From Monoplex corrugatus (lineage: Eukaryota; Mollusca; Gastropoda; Littorinimorpha; Ranellidae), in the NCBI GenBank assembly GCA_030674185.1, contig JAPXFY010000026.1, forward strand, positions 47,537,362-47,601,361: a stretch of DNA of 64,000 bases, given 5' to 3'. Below are positions 1 through 14,055 of this stretch, piece by piece. The notes under the pieces were generated by a model, which was not told the DNA's origin, did not search any database, and saw only the letters and a program-made list of their open reading frames with translations. The translations under genes and the position numbers were made by a program. Position 1 is the stretch's first letter; every line of letters begins with the position of its first letter.

Positions 1-156
1 CTGAAACTGAGTTTAGCAAATTATATTTGCTAGCATTTATAATGAAAAATATGAAAAAAAGTATATTTGCAAGGTTACAATGTTAGAAAGTGAGTGAGTG
101 CATTTGTAGGTAGGGGGCTCGGAAGACAGCGTCCTGAGCTCAGGACTGGATCAGAA

Positions 157-330
157 TAATCCTTCGATGCCCACACCCTGTCCACCACCATCCTGCATTG
201 TCAACCATGCTAGCAAAGCAGACACTTTATCCTTTGATTGTCTCATCTTGTCCACCAGGTGGATGGGGTGAAGGAGTCAAAGGGTTAAGTTTTTGCAGTT
301 GGTGGATAGAGTGCAGGAGTCAAAGGGACA
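157..330. repeat. TTAA-type MITE, degraded copy
   Basis: Ends aatccttcgatgcccac and gagtcaaagggaca. Inside are the palindromic arms (gtccaccaggtggat). The terminal TTAA is lost. Confidence 0.7.
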
Positions 331-637
331 AGCATTGTTAAAACTCCACCATTGATATGTATTCTTAACTTTTTTTAGTTTTTTTTCTTCAGGATGTTAA
401 GATGTTAATGTATATTTTGAGATGGGTATAACTCTGATATGGCTGTACACAATCGGCTGGGCTTCAAAACAACAATAATGATAATGATATAAACTATTTT
501 TCTGAAAAGTTCATACCGACATATTTTGCTCTGCCTTTTTAACTCATAAGCTTTGAATTGGATATCTTATTTCTTTTTTTAATTTTAGTTTATTTTACTT
601 CATATATTTTGTTCTATTGATTTAATTTGCATCACGC

Positions 638-639
<2 letters not shown>

Positions 640-668
<29 letters not shown>

Positions 669-759
669 TAAGGCCGTGTTTGAGGTAGCGTCCTCTGACC
701 TTGTCAACATGGGTGTCTACGTAGTCAGCTACACTCTCAAGGACATCCGAGATTCAGAA
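640..759 (+). CDS. FLOT1: Flotillin exon, end of SPFH domain
   Basis: Forty codons, phase 0 to 0, from EIYKDRKK to KDIRDSE. Acceptor atcacgcag, donor gtaagt (strong). It matches the human FLOT1 stretch around residues 118-157. The bases to the left (1-639) are intron. Confidence 0.95.
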
Positions 760-1754
760 GTAAGTTATCTGTCTTTCGTGTTGATACTGCAGAACGTGAA
801 TGCTGAGATATTGATTTATTAATCTGTATTTGTTCAGCGCTTTATTTTTGTCTGAGATGTTCTGCATTTCTTAATTATTTGTTAATCTGTATTAGTGCAG
901 GACTTTTGTTTTTCCATCCTTTTGGTCCAGGAGGTGAAGCAGGTGGTCTGCAGGTAAATGGGAAGCTTGGCATAGTCATGTTGTAAATGTGGAGTGTTTC
1001 GCTGTTCCATCTTTCCATAGGTATTGGTCAGGCATGGGACTTCTCCTGAGATCCGCTATTTTTCATGGTAACCAACCGCGTTTCCTTGGAAAAAAGTAGG
1101 ACTTTTTGGATCCTTATAAACAATGATGATATAAACAACACACACACACAAAAAAAAAAAGAAAAAAAAAAAGAAAAAAGAAAATAGTATCCCTTCTAAT
1201 CCAGAAGTTAAGAGAGGTACCATGTTTGAATTATTCAGATATCTGCAATGACTGCCAACTGCTCTGCAAAAGCTGTACGGGTTTATGTGCAGATTTAAGG
1301 CTTGTGCCATGATCTCCATCACATGGCACCTGTGACATTAGTGCATATGAAATTCATTCCGAGCTCGGAGATGTCATCTTGAGAAACTGAAACTGTATTG
1401 ATTGGTTTGACATTCACATATAAGATTCTGGCTGCCATGTTTTGTCTTTGTTGCTTTGATCGTGTGTGTGATCATTTTTTTTCAAAAAGTAAAAAGGTCT
1501 TTAATCTACTGACATAAGAGATTTGTGGACTTGCATCCTGCTTTGGGTGAGTTATAATTGAGAATTGTAATGAAATCTACCACATTTTTGTTGCTTTTTA
1601 AGTGCATGAAATGGTGAAAAGTTTAGGCATGAAATGTACATGAATTTGATGGCCAGAAATGTTTAGATTGCACAGATTTCAATCTTGAAAAGATAATGTC
1701 CAAGGGGGGTTTTGAGCAATTCCCATACCTGACTTTGTGTATGTGTATGTGTGT

Positions 1755-1821
<67 letters not shown>

Positions 1822-3492
1822 TTTGCATATGGGTGATATCTGTTTTTTTGCTCCAAGATTCTGATAGTTTATAGACTATAAGCTTACATTTCTACTAAAA
1901 TTTGTCCCCAGTTTTTCAGAAGCAAGCAGATATGCAGTTTTGAATTTTTGGGCATTGAAATGGATTTTGTGTGTGTGTGTGTGGCTGTCTCTGCTTTGTC
2001 ATTCTTAGAGAAGGAATGGGCATAGTTATGAATCACTGCCCATTGTGCCATTGGCATTGTAGGTCAGCAACAAATGTCCTCCGCTCATATCTGTCTGGGA
2101 AATAGGCAAATGGAAGCATTTAAAAGGGAGAGGGGCAAAAGGGGATGGGATGGGTTCAGAATTAGAATGATGAAAAGGAGACATAAGATTTAGTATTTCA
2201 TTATAAAAAATGTATGTGCATTGAAAAAGAAAAAAAAAAGTGGTGTGTGTATGTATTAAAAGAAATTAATGCTAAATTTGTATATGCTAAAAGAATTTTG
2301 TTCATACAATTTAATGAAATCAGAATTGATAAAACATCAAAAATAAACTGTAATACATATTTGAAATTGAAGATATTTTTGTCTCTGCCAGCCCTGCCCC
2401 ACCCTCTTCCCTCTCGTTGTCTCTCTTTGTCTTTCTCTTTTCCCTGTCCTGTTTGTCTTTCTGTCTGTCCCTATCGGTCCATCCATATCTGACTGCCTCA
2501 TCTGTCTCTCTGCTTCTGTCTGTCTCCCTTGTGGAGACACTTTTTTTGAGTCCCATTTTCTACATCACTTTAGTGGCCACAGACGTTGGCACAGTTTCTA
2601 TCTGTCTCTCTTTTAGAGACAGTTTTTTGGTCCCATTTTCTATGTCATTTTGATGGCCACAGATGCTAGCACAGTTTTTACAGTGTGATGATGAGCATGA
2701 GGATAATAATCATGATCCTGTGGAGTTCAGTCTGCGATTGAGATTGCATGACAAGACTTTACTCTGCACTTACTATCATAATATATCCCGACTTCAGCCA
2801 GGCCTGAGAGATACAAACACCTGCAGTGTTGGTCAGATAATCTCAGTGGCACATCTGTGGAGTGGATGAGACTCGACTGTTTGGTCCCAGTCTTTCCAAT
2901 GAGCCCACAGCATGCTCAGCATTGGGTAGGAGTCGGTTCGAGCTGAAAAATCCCACAGTGATTTTTGGAGGAACTGATGGGAATTTGAACCCACAACCTT
3001 CAAGTTGGTAGTCTGTTGTGCTAACCACTACATTACAGCAACTGGTTTTCTTAAAGCAACTACCAGTGTTGTCTTCCTGTGACCCATGCTAAACCCTGGT
3101 TTGTGTTTGGGTTGTGGTCTTTATAGTAAACTTTGTGTCAGTGCCATGTCTCTTTTCATCTCGCTCACACTTTGTCTCTCTTTCTGTGTGTCTATCTATC
3201 TCTTCTTCTGCCTCTATATTATTGTTTAATATTCCCTGTAGATGTTCAGATGTGCCTACATCATGTCGTTGTACCATAGAATTGCTTACACCATGTCACA
3301 TTGGGATTGGCCCAAACAAGAATTTTGAATTTTGTATTTGTTGTTGTATTCTCTCTGTCTGTGCCTGTCTCTTTCTCTTTTATTGTATATTCTGTCTGTG
3401 GGTGAGGGCTGAGTGTAAAAAAGCATTAATGTGCTTGTGCCCCTACCCTTAAAAATATAAATGTGTCCTTATTCCTCAGCTGTCCGTTGTTG

Positions 3493-3583
<91 letters not shown>

Positions 3584-3823
3584 TGTGCGCACGTGTGTGC
3601 GCGCGTGTGCACACACATGTGTGTTAGATTTGTGTGTGGGTGATTTGTGTTGTTATGTTCTGAGATTTTGATGATTTATTGATGCTTACATTTTTTTGTC
3701 AGATGTGTATTGTGCCATTGTGAAAGGAAACTAAAAATTTGTCCTTATTTTTCAGAAGCAGATATGCAGTTTTGAATTTTTGAACAGTGAAGTGGATTTT
3801 TTGTTTGTGTGTGTGTGTGTGTG

Positions 3824-3880
<57 letters not shown>

Positions 3881-4321
3881 AGAATAACCACAGAACCATG
3901 TGTATACCCGACTTTTTTTTTTGAGGTGGGGGGTAGATGTATGCACATGCATCTATGTACATAACATGTGTTTTATTACTGTTTTTCTGAGTGTGAGTGT
4001 GTTTGTACACAAATGTGCATTTGTATGTGTTGCCATGCGCACTTGCATGTAGTATGTCTGTGAGAGCGAGTTTGAGTTTTTGTTTTTTGTTCAAGAGGAA
4101 TTCATCGCGTTTGGACAATTCCATATGCACTCCATCCAAATCTGCCACTGGTTACCTGGCAGGCTCCCTGAACCAGTGCAAAACCTTTGGGCTTGCAGGG
4201 TCTTGTGTGAGAGTTTGTGTGTACAAGAGTGTGTGTATGTGTGGATGTATGTGTCATACGCATGTGGTGTAGAATGTTTTAACTTGTGTGAGAGTGTGTT
4301 TGTTCATGAGATGTGTGTGTG

Positions 4322-4368
<47 letters not shown>

Positions 4369-6299
4369 GATGTGCCCATGACATTTAAGATAACGTGTGT
4401 ACAAGTGTGTGTATTTGTTTATGTGGATGTACACTTGTATGTCTGTGACTTGCTTTAACATAAGCACACAACAGATTTTCAGTCTCTGACAAAATCTCAG
4501 CAAATACAAACCCAGGAACAGCCTCAGAAACTAGACGTGTACTTTCAGGGTTACCTGAAAGCGTTAGGCATGAAGCGAACTGCCGAAGTTAAACGCGACG
4601 CCAGGATGGGTGAGGCAGAAGCTCATCGAGACTCAGGAATTAAGGTGAAGGTCGCATGGATGATGATATGCCATGTGCTATACTGATGGCTTGCGAAATG
4701 TTTGGCAGCTTGGCTTACAATGACATAGCGGCTTTTTGCAGGTTTTTTTGCAGATGGATGGCTGTCAGAGGGGGCGCTGTGCGCGTGGTTTTTGTGAGTG
4801 GGGTTAGAGGTCATGTTGTTTTGTTTTTGTTTTTTTTTGTTTTGCTGCTTCAGATCATGTGCCTTGGAAGTTTTTGCTTTGGCTGTCATGTTTGGGGTTT
4901 GGTAGGGTGGATGGAAGGGAAAGTTTGCATTTAAAAGTTTGGCTTATTCTGTTTTGTTTGTTTTCATTTTCATGATCCAGCCCAGCTTTTGAAAAAACAG
5001 CAAATCAGAAATTAGAAAAGATACTTTATTCGTCTCTTCCTCCTCTCCCCATCTTACCTCTTCCTTCATTTTATTTGTCCATTTCTTTGATTCCAGAGGA
5101 TACAGACTTTAGGGGAAAAGACTCAGAACTGTTGCATTTGTTGTTTTCAGTTTAGGAACAAAAGGGATGGAGGGGAGATTTATGATAAAAGAAAAAGGTT
5201 AGCAGAGGAGGTAGTGGTAGGCATGCTCTCATTAGCTACAATCCTCCCCCACAGCAGTGCTGTTGGATCAGATATTAAACTTCCAGGGCACTCTTCACTC
5301 TCACGCCAGCAGTGCCCCCTGTGTCGACCATGGCCTGCAAGAGATGATCAACATCCATGTCGTCAACATCATCGTCGAACCTCCCAAAATTAAAAAAAAT
5401 GACATGTATTCATGCCATTCCTTTCCTTTGTACTCCACAAAAACTTCAGGGCTACCTGAAGTCACTGGGTAAGGCACGGACAGCTCAAGTGAAACGAGAT
5501 GCTCGCATGGGTGAGGCAGAGGCTCAACGTGACTCAGGGATAAAGGTAGTCTCCGGGATTTCCTGCACTATGGTGATGGGGTTGTGTCACCCGTGTTCAT
5601 TAGCTGGATGTTTTGTCTTGCCCATAACCCATTGGTCAGAGTGTTTTGATTTGTATTTTGGCTGAATTCTTTTTTTTTAACTCTTAACTCTTTTCTTGGA
5701 ATGTTTTGATTGTAACTGTTGGATAGAATTTTGTCTTGTCTGTAATCTTCAGCATGACCTATCTGAAGTCTAACAGTTTTTTGAATTTTGTCCTAACAGT
5801 AACCATTGGTTGAACTGTTTGTCTTGACCGTTACTAGCATCAGTGTAACTATTGCCTTTGTGTAATGAGTGTACTCTTTGGATGTCTTGCCTGTAATTAC
5901 TTGTTGAGTGTTGTGTTAAAACACTAATTGTATGTTGGATGTTTGTCTTAACCATAATGATTAGCCGGCATGTTGTCTCACCTGCAGTGACTGGCTACAT
6001 CCAGTTGTCTCTCTCGCATGCTGACTAATTGTTTCTAGGATACCAGATTCAACGAGCGAGAACTTTTTTCTTCTTGTCATCCTTTGTTTTAATGGCTTTG
6101 TTATAATAATACATGGTATTAGTAATACTGTGTAACATTACTTTTTTATTTTCCATAAATCATGTCTTCTTCAAATTCTAATGACAATAGGGAAACTCAA
6201 AATGCAGTTGAAATGTAAGTGTGAATATGTGCATGATAGGAAAGAAATTCAGTTCAGATTTTTGCCATTTGTATTCCTTGAAAAGACAGAGGAGAGAGA

Positions 6300-6376
<77 letters not shown>

Positions 6377-6495
6377 AGAGAGTGAGAGAGAGTGGGTGTT
6401 GTGTGTGTGTGTGTGTGTGTGAGAGTGAGAGAGAGAGAGAGAGAGGATGGTGTGAGAGAGAGAGAGAGAGAGATTTGTTGTGTGTGTGAGGGAGG

Positions 6496-6566
<71 letters not shown>

Positions 6567-9500
6567 GTTGTCAGATGTCCACCCATATTTCTGTAACATG
6601 TTTGTCCAAATAACAGTATATTATGTAAGGTATTAGTCCAGATTTTTTGGTAGGTTTTGACTTTGATTTCTCAAAAATTGACCAACACATCTCTCAGATG
6701 TAAACTCAGACATCTCTGTCAAGATTTTTATGTACATATCTGTAATGTGTCGGCCAGTTTTCTGTCATAGTTCTGAAATATTGAAGATGCTGACCGTATT
6801 TCTGTCATGTGCTGGCCTGATGTTTTGTCAGGTGTTGGTCTAGATTTTGATCATGTGTTAATTTAGATTTTCAGCAGGTATTGATGGCTCAGATTTTGTT
6901 GGCCTTGAAGTTTTGTTGGGTGTTGATCGGAGTATTTATGACAGATGCAGACCAGATTTCTCTTAGGTATGGGCCTCTGTTGGTCTGAGTTTTGTCACGT
7001 GTTGTCCAGGTTTCCCTCAGGTATTGACTCAAACTTCGATCAAGGTGTGGACCAAATTCCAGCCATGTGTTGACTTCATTTCTGTCATATGTTGGTCCAG
7101 ATTTTTTCGTCAGGTGTTGACCTCAATTTCTATCCTGGGGTGGGCCAAATGACTGTCAGGTGTTGGTCATGATTTTTTTTTTGTCAGGTGTTGACTTAAA
7201 TTTTTATCCAGGTGCAATCCAAATCTCTGTCAGGTGTTGGTCATGATTTTTTTGGGTCAGATGTTGACCTAGATTTCTATCCAGGTGTTAGCTAGTTTTC
7301 TGTCAGGTGTGGGCCAAATTTGTGTAAGGTGTTGACTTCAATTTCTGTGAGGTGTTGATCAAGTTTTTTATCAGGTGTCAGCAGGAATTTCTGTTAGGTT
7401 TTAAGCTTGTGTATCTGTCAGATATCAGCTAAAGTTTCTAACAGGTGTAGGCCTGCATTTCTGTCAGGGGTTGACCCAAATTTGTTTCAGGTGTTGGCTT
7501 TTGTTTTAGGTATTAATACATATTTTTTTCAGGTTTGGATACACATTTCAACTTGTTGTCAAACTTATTGGATTTTTGGTGTTCGTTTTTATTTTTTGTT
7601 TTTTGTTAGCAGCTGTTTCAGTCAGGTGATGGATATTTCTGAGCTTCATGGTTTCTTTTGGTCATTTGGTAAACATTTTTTCATTTCTAAATATCACATG
7701 GAATATTAAATTTTGACACAGCGTTCACAGATTTTATGAAATACTGGCATCACAGCTGGAGAGTATCTTGTGTGGAAAAAATTAAGGATAATTTTTTCTT
7801 TTGATCATTTGATAAATACTTCTTTATTTTTAAGTATCACATGGAATGTTGAATTTTGATGCAGCACTCACAGATTTTATGAAATAGGAGCATCATAGCT
7901 GGAGAATTCTTGTGTGAGAAAATTTAGAATATTGTTTTTTGGTCATTTGGTAAATGTTTCATTATGATTAAGTATAAAATGGAATATTGAAGTTTGATGC
8001 AGCGCTCACAAGTTTTTTTTGAAATATAAGTTTAACAGCTGGAGAGTAATCTTGTGAGATAATTCAGACCAAGTTATTTTAGTGATGTAAGCAGTCCAAG
8101 AGTTTTTTACAGGACCATGAAAAGTTGGAGACTTTGGTGTTGTAGCACTTGTGGTGTGGATTGTTTTATGAGTGATACAGACTTGCCTGTGTTGACTGTA
8201 GCACATGAGATGTGTCTTTGAAATATTTGTTCGCTTGCGCAATGTTTATGAAATATATGTTCAGTCGCTTGCAATGGTCGACTGTTTTATTCATTTTGCA
8301 TGCCACATATATGCCATGTATAATTGCATCATTATCTGAAAGGTATTGCATTATGGTAGATGTGATTTCTTATCATTCACATAATTGACAGAATATTACT
8401 TACTTAACTTACATTGCAAATGACTTGTGTAATATCCTTTTTTTGATGGCAAAAGATTTTTATGCTAGTCTTCATATTTGTACATAGTCAATGATCTGCA
8501 AGATGTTGATTTACATGCAAATGGTCTGTGTGACATTATTTACATGTAGGATTTTATTTATTCATGTACATTCATCATCAGATGCCCTGCCGCATGGCGT
8601 TGGCGATCATACATTATTGTTATGAAGCTTTTGCCCATGTGTAGTCAAAGGTCATCCAATAGATACCTGAAAATTAATTGTTGCAGCGCTATGAAACTTT
8701 ACACATATCTGTCAAAATTATTCTATAATCTTATTAAGAAATTACATGTTATTGTGACGTTATTTGTTATGACACCACATTGGATACAGTAACTCCAAGC
8801 ATCATGGCCACGTTTAGCATTGAAGAACAGCACACTTACATTAGAACTGAATTCCTTGAAAGAAGTTCTGGCTCAGATATGTTAAAAACACTACAGAGTG
8901 TACGTTGGACACAAACCCTTTGGCAGATTGCAGTTTGTGGGTAGATGGCTCTAGTAGTTGGCTGGGCTAGAAGCAGTATGAATTGAATCTGTCAGATATC
9001 AGCTAAAGTTTCTAACAGGTGTTGGCCTACATTTCTGTCAGGGGTTGACCAAATTTGTTTCAGTATGAGCTGACAGTTTGTGGGTGGGTATCTTTCTATA
9101 AAGATGGGCAAAATGATGTTAATGGCACGCGTAATCAAGGGGCGTTGTTGAAGCTATTCAGGAGAAAAATATTGAAAATGTTAAGAGAAAAATTGAATGA
9201 AGACAGGTGTATAATGTATGAAGAGATGGTTCATGACACTGATATTAGTAATAGAATGAGACTTGTCACAGGCAAGTAAAAAAAAAGACTGTATTAAACA
9301 GGTACAGAAATGAGAGCGACAGCTTCTTAGATGGTACCTGGTAGTTGCCAATGACAAAATTCAGGTAAGAAGCTTTTGAGCTAGATTTAACCCTTTAACT
9401 CCCTCACTCTATCTGTCCATTTGATTTCCTCTCCCTGTCTGCCAGCATTCTGCACAGTCAACCATGAGAGCGAAACAGAAACTTGACCCTATCATTCCCT

Positions 9501-11373
9501 CACCCTATCCACCAGCTTCCTGCACACTCAGTGTGAGAGTGTGCAGGAAGTTGGTGGATAGGGTGAGAGTGAAAGGGTTAAGTTTTTGCAGCTTATGGAC
9601 AGGCTGTAGGAGTGAAAGGGTTAAAGAGACAGTCATCAGAATAGCACACTCACACTTCTCCAAGGCCCATCAAATGCAAAAAAAAAAAGCAGGAAATTTA
9701 AAGATGATGATTATGATGACGTGCCAGTGATAAGAAGGGTATATCGACAGGCCTTGCGTTCCAGTTACATTCTAGAGAAGGAAACTGTTAATCAAGACTG
9801 CTACAGGATAATTCTGATGAAAGTACTAAAACCTGCAATTCAAAAGAAATGTCAAACAACGTTAAATGATTCACCATTGGTATTACATGATGACGCATTG
9901 TGCCACTAAGCAGAGAGGATAACGCCACTTAATGACGTCAAATCAATGGGATGCTTTGCCACACCATGCCTATTTTTCAGATGCGAGTCCCAAGTTGTTA
10001 ATCTGTTTCCAATTTGCAAGAACTCTTCAGTAGTGTATATTTCTACAACTTAGATGACTTCGAAGGCTGAGCCAGTACACATATTAACTCTGGTTGCCTA
10101 GCAGCAGGCAATTTAGACCTTCCCTGCTGATAGGAATTGGTTTTTCCAGAGGAGGGATGTAACTTCAAAGGAATATAGAGAGGTACTGATCGTTATCTTA
10201 ATTTGCTGTACATTTTTATAGACATATTTCTCAATATTCATTACATGACCCTCAGATGATATTGTATGTATGATTAAGGCATTTCAAACCCCCTTTGAAA
10301 AATGGGAATAAAGCTGATTTTTACCTCTTCTGTTCTGAGTATATCCGACAGATGCTCACTGATTTATAAGAAAGACAGACCACTGTTTAGCTCATCTCAT
10401 TCTGGCTTTACTGGTGCATTTTTAGACCCGATTTGATTTACTTGAATATATTTTACAGTTTCTTTAAAAATGTTTAACCCATGGAAGTCATCAGTCTCCT
10501 GTGACGTCACCAGGAAATTCTTGTTTGATCTGTATGTTGTAAGTTTGATTTCCGGAAGCTTGTGTTTTGAAAACCCTCCAAAATGTTACTTTCATCTCAC
10601 AGAATAGTAAAATTTCTGTCGACTGCAGAGTTTCTCAAATGTTTCAATCATAAATGACTGAAAATCATTTTGGAAAAGTTGATGTGCAGTTTTCAAGGCC
10701 TGCTGTAAAATTCTTGCGAGCAGACATTTGAATTGATATATGTGTGAAGAACTTTGATGGTAGATTTTTCAGTGTGACTGTAAAATTGAATATATCCTAA
10801 CATTTTCATCTACATTGTGTCTGGCAGGTTGGTTTTTTTTTTTAATGTTTTTTTTTTATTATAAATTATGTGATCATTTAGTGAGCCCTGATAGGGCCTC
10901 GTGCAGTTAGCAGGACAATAAACAACAAAAATTGGATTGAATTGATCATTCACTATGTTAAGCAGGTTATACAGGGGTCACACATTCAACACTCACACCT
11001 GTAAAAATTGAAGAAGCACTGTGGTATATAGCATGTGACCAGTCACTCAGCCTCAGACACTTTCTTATTGACTGCTTGGACTTGAATGATGTGAGACATA
11101 AGCACTGTGCAGCAGATTCCTTAAAGAACAGCTTGAGAGAGATGGTCCTCCGGATGTAATTTTTAAAGTTTTTACAAATGGTCAATGGATTTCATCTGAT
11201 ATGATCACAGTAGGGCAAAGATTTGCAAATGTATTTAAGACTTGAAAAGGACAATCATGTGGTTAGTTTTTGACTGTTGATTAAATTGGGAGTTGTTTTT
11301 AATGTGGTGTTATCCCTGCTATGATTTTAGTGGTCAGCTGGATTATGAGAACAATAAATGTGTGTGTGTGTGT

Positions 11374-11459
<86 letters not shown>

Positions 11460-13969
11460 TGTGTTTTACTCATTTGGTCATCTTGATAATTCCTATCGAT
11501 GCACTAGTTGACAGAGTGATAGGTAAAAATTCTGACTTTCAGGGCTGATACATAATCCTGTTTCTTATTAACCATTTCCAGAAATGTGGTACTAACGTAT
11601 GCTGTAAAGTTGTGTTGTTGTTGTTGTGGTATGTTTCTTGCATGACAATGACCCTCTGAAATAATTTTTCTTTTTTGTTTTCATTCAGTCTTTGCTAACT
11701 GTAACAGAGTTGTTCTTTCTTGTTGTTGCTTTTTGTCTGTTTTATTCACTTAGATGTATTTCAGTGTGTTTATTCTGAAGGCATTGTTGATAAGAAATGT
11801 CTTATTACTGAACTGTTCATAATATTAGTTTAATCTGAAGTCTTAGTACTTAACTGTTTATAGTATTAGTTTAGATGTAGTTAGAATTTTTAAAATATGA
11901 TTGTTATACTGTATAATTGGTGAATTTTAGTGTTTGGGACTCTGTAGAAAATCAAAATGGAAAGGGGCAGATGCTTACTGAATAAAGATCATATTCATTT
12001 CAGCTGTACACCAAATAGTAATATCTCGTTTCATTTAATTTTGGGGTTGAGCTTGAGACATTGGACTGACACAGTCCATAGCAGTCAGTAGGGCTGTGAA
12101 CAACTCAAATTTGAATAAAAACATGAGACATTCAAGTCAGCATGGTTTTGCAGAAAAACCAGGTCCCTGTGAACCTTGTTGCCTATTATTGCCATACCTT
12201 ACATTTAAAAATGGTCAGTGGAAATCAGTTGTTTGATTTGTCAGTGCAAAGGCAAAAAGGGAGTGCATTTTGTTGAATTGCAGTATGTTCTCAGATAATG
12301 TTAGCGTGTAATGTTTATAACCATGAAATGTTGATGTGTATGTGATCCAGCATCAGAAAACTAAGCTAAAGTGCAAATGTTTCATTTGTTGAGGTTTTAA
12401 CTTGTATGAAAATTTCAAAGTTTATGAAAATTTCAAAGTGTATGAATGAACATGCAAAAAGCAGAGTTAACTTGTCTGTTTTAGTTTTTGTTTTAGATGT
12501 GCTTGAATTTTTTAGGTGTTTTTTTTTTTTTTGACAAGGGATGTATTGCATTCATGAAATTTTGAGAAAAAAAACTTAAATGAAAAACCACAGTCTTTAG
12601 TTGTTTTCAGTTATATGTTGAAGCTTTGTGAAATTGGCGATTGGCTTATTTATAGTGAAAAACTTTTTTTCAGTTGTTTTTAGTTATAATTATGGTAAAA
12701 CTTTTGGAAATTGAAGATTGGTTTATTTTAGTGAAAATCTACTTGTTTGGGTTTTTTCCAGTTAAATGATTAAACTATTACTAAAGTAATCAAAAGTATG
12801 AATGTTTTATTTTCATGTGTTTTTGGTTCAGAAAGATAAGTATTTAATAAAATGTACAGAGTTTTTATGACTGTTGAATTGCTTGCCTGTATTCCTGTAG
12901 CAATGCTGTGTAAGTTATTATCAGAAACAGCGGTGATAGTCGAGTTGTTAGGATACTGTCTCCCGTTCAGAAGGTCTGGGTTTGAATGTGCTCATGTACC
13001 ACCTAGTAAAGGGTGAAGATGTTTTGCTAGCTCCCAGGTCAACAATTGTGCAGACATGTTCGTACCTGATCATGTGTATAGTAATGCATGCAGAACATCA
13101 ACTTTGCGTGATAAAGATCCAGTAAACTGTTGGGTTGGGTTGTCCCATAACCTTGAGGTCATAGGGGAGTGAGGTGGTAGTGATCTTAATGTTTCTCAGG
13201 GCCAGCATCATGAGGGTGGTGCCTATCTCCTCTCTCTCACTGCTTTACCTTTCCTTAACTGAAGAAAGTCAGGTATCCATTCATAGCTGGGTAGACTAGA
13301 GGCCACATGCATGTATAAAGTTCTAGGGTGATTGTTGGGTGCCTTATGAAGACACAAAAACATGCATCATGCATGTCTCAGAAAAGTGGATTGTAACCGT
13401 CTTAATGGAGAGTGCAAAATAGGCTTGCATGTAAAAGCCCAGTGTAATTATCCATGCATGCATAATAGTTGCAGCCCAGGAATGAAAAAAATTTACAGTG
13501 ATATTAACAGTAAAACTTCTTCTCCATGAAGTCTGTGAAGAGTCATTGGGGCACCCCGTTAAAGAACTTTCACCAGATTGCTCCAGTTCTGTCAGTTGTG
13601 TTCCAAAGCCTGGGTTTCTGCGGATGGTTTCTTTGTCCATTCTGCAATGCTGTAAGTCCCTTCCAGCAGATCATTGTATGGTTCAGTGTGCCACTTGATG
13701 ATTTGGCGCACTTGTTCATAGACAATATGAACAGTCTATCTGCAATAGTAAAAGTAGTATACTAAATGACATGTTTTGTCAAGTTATGGCGAGAAGAGCT
13801 GAGTGTGATGCCAGTCAATAATTGCTTAGGTGATCAACAGTTAAATTTCTAGTCAGATTTGCTTGCTTTTGTGGTTGAATTTTAGTGTGATAAATTTACC
13901 TTTTGAAATAATGCAGGCTGGTTACTTAAGCTTTTCTTTTATGAGACTGAATCACACAGCAAAATGAGT

Positions 13970-14001
<32 letters not shown>

Positions 14002-14019
14002 AGTAATAGTAACAACATC

Positions 14020-14055
<36 letters not shown>

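Noticed and set aside
4549..4644. Upstream flotillin exon copy as a pseudo-exon
   Set aside because: The frame is open, the splice sites are good and changes are few and mostly charge-altering, so function is more likely than decay.
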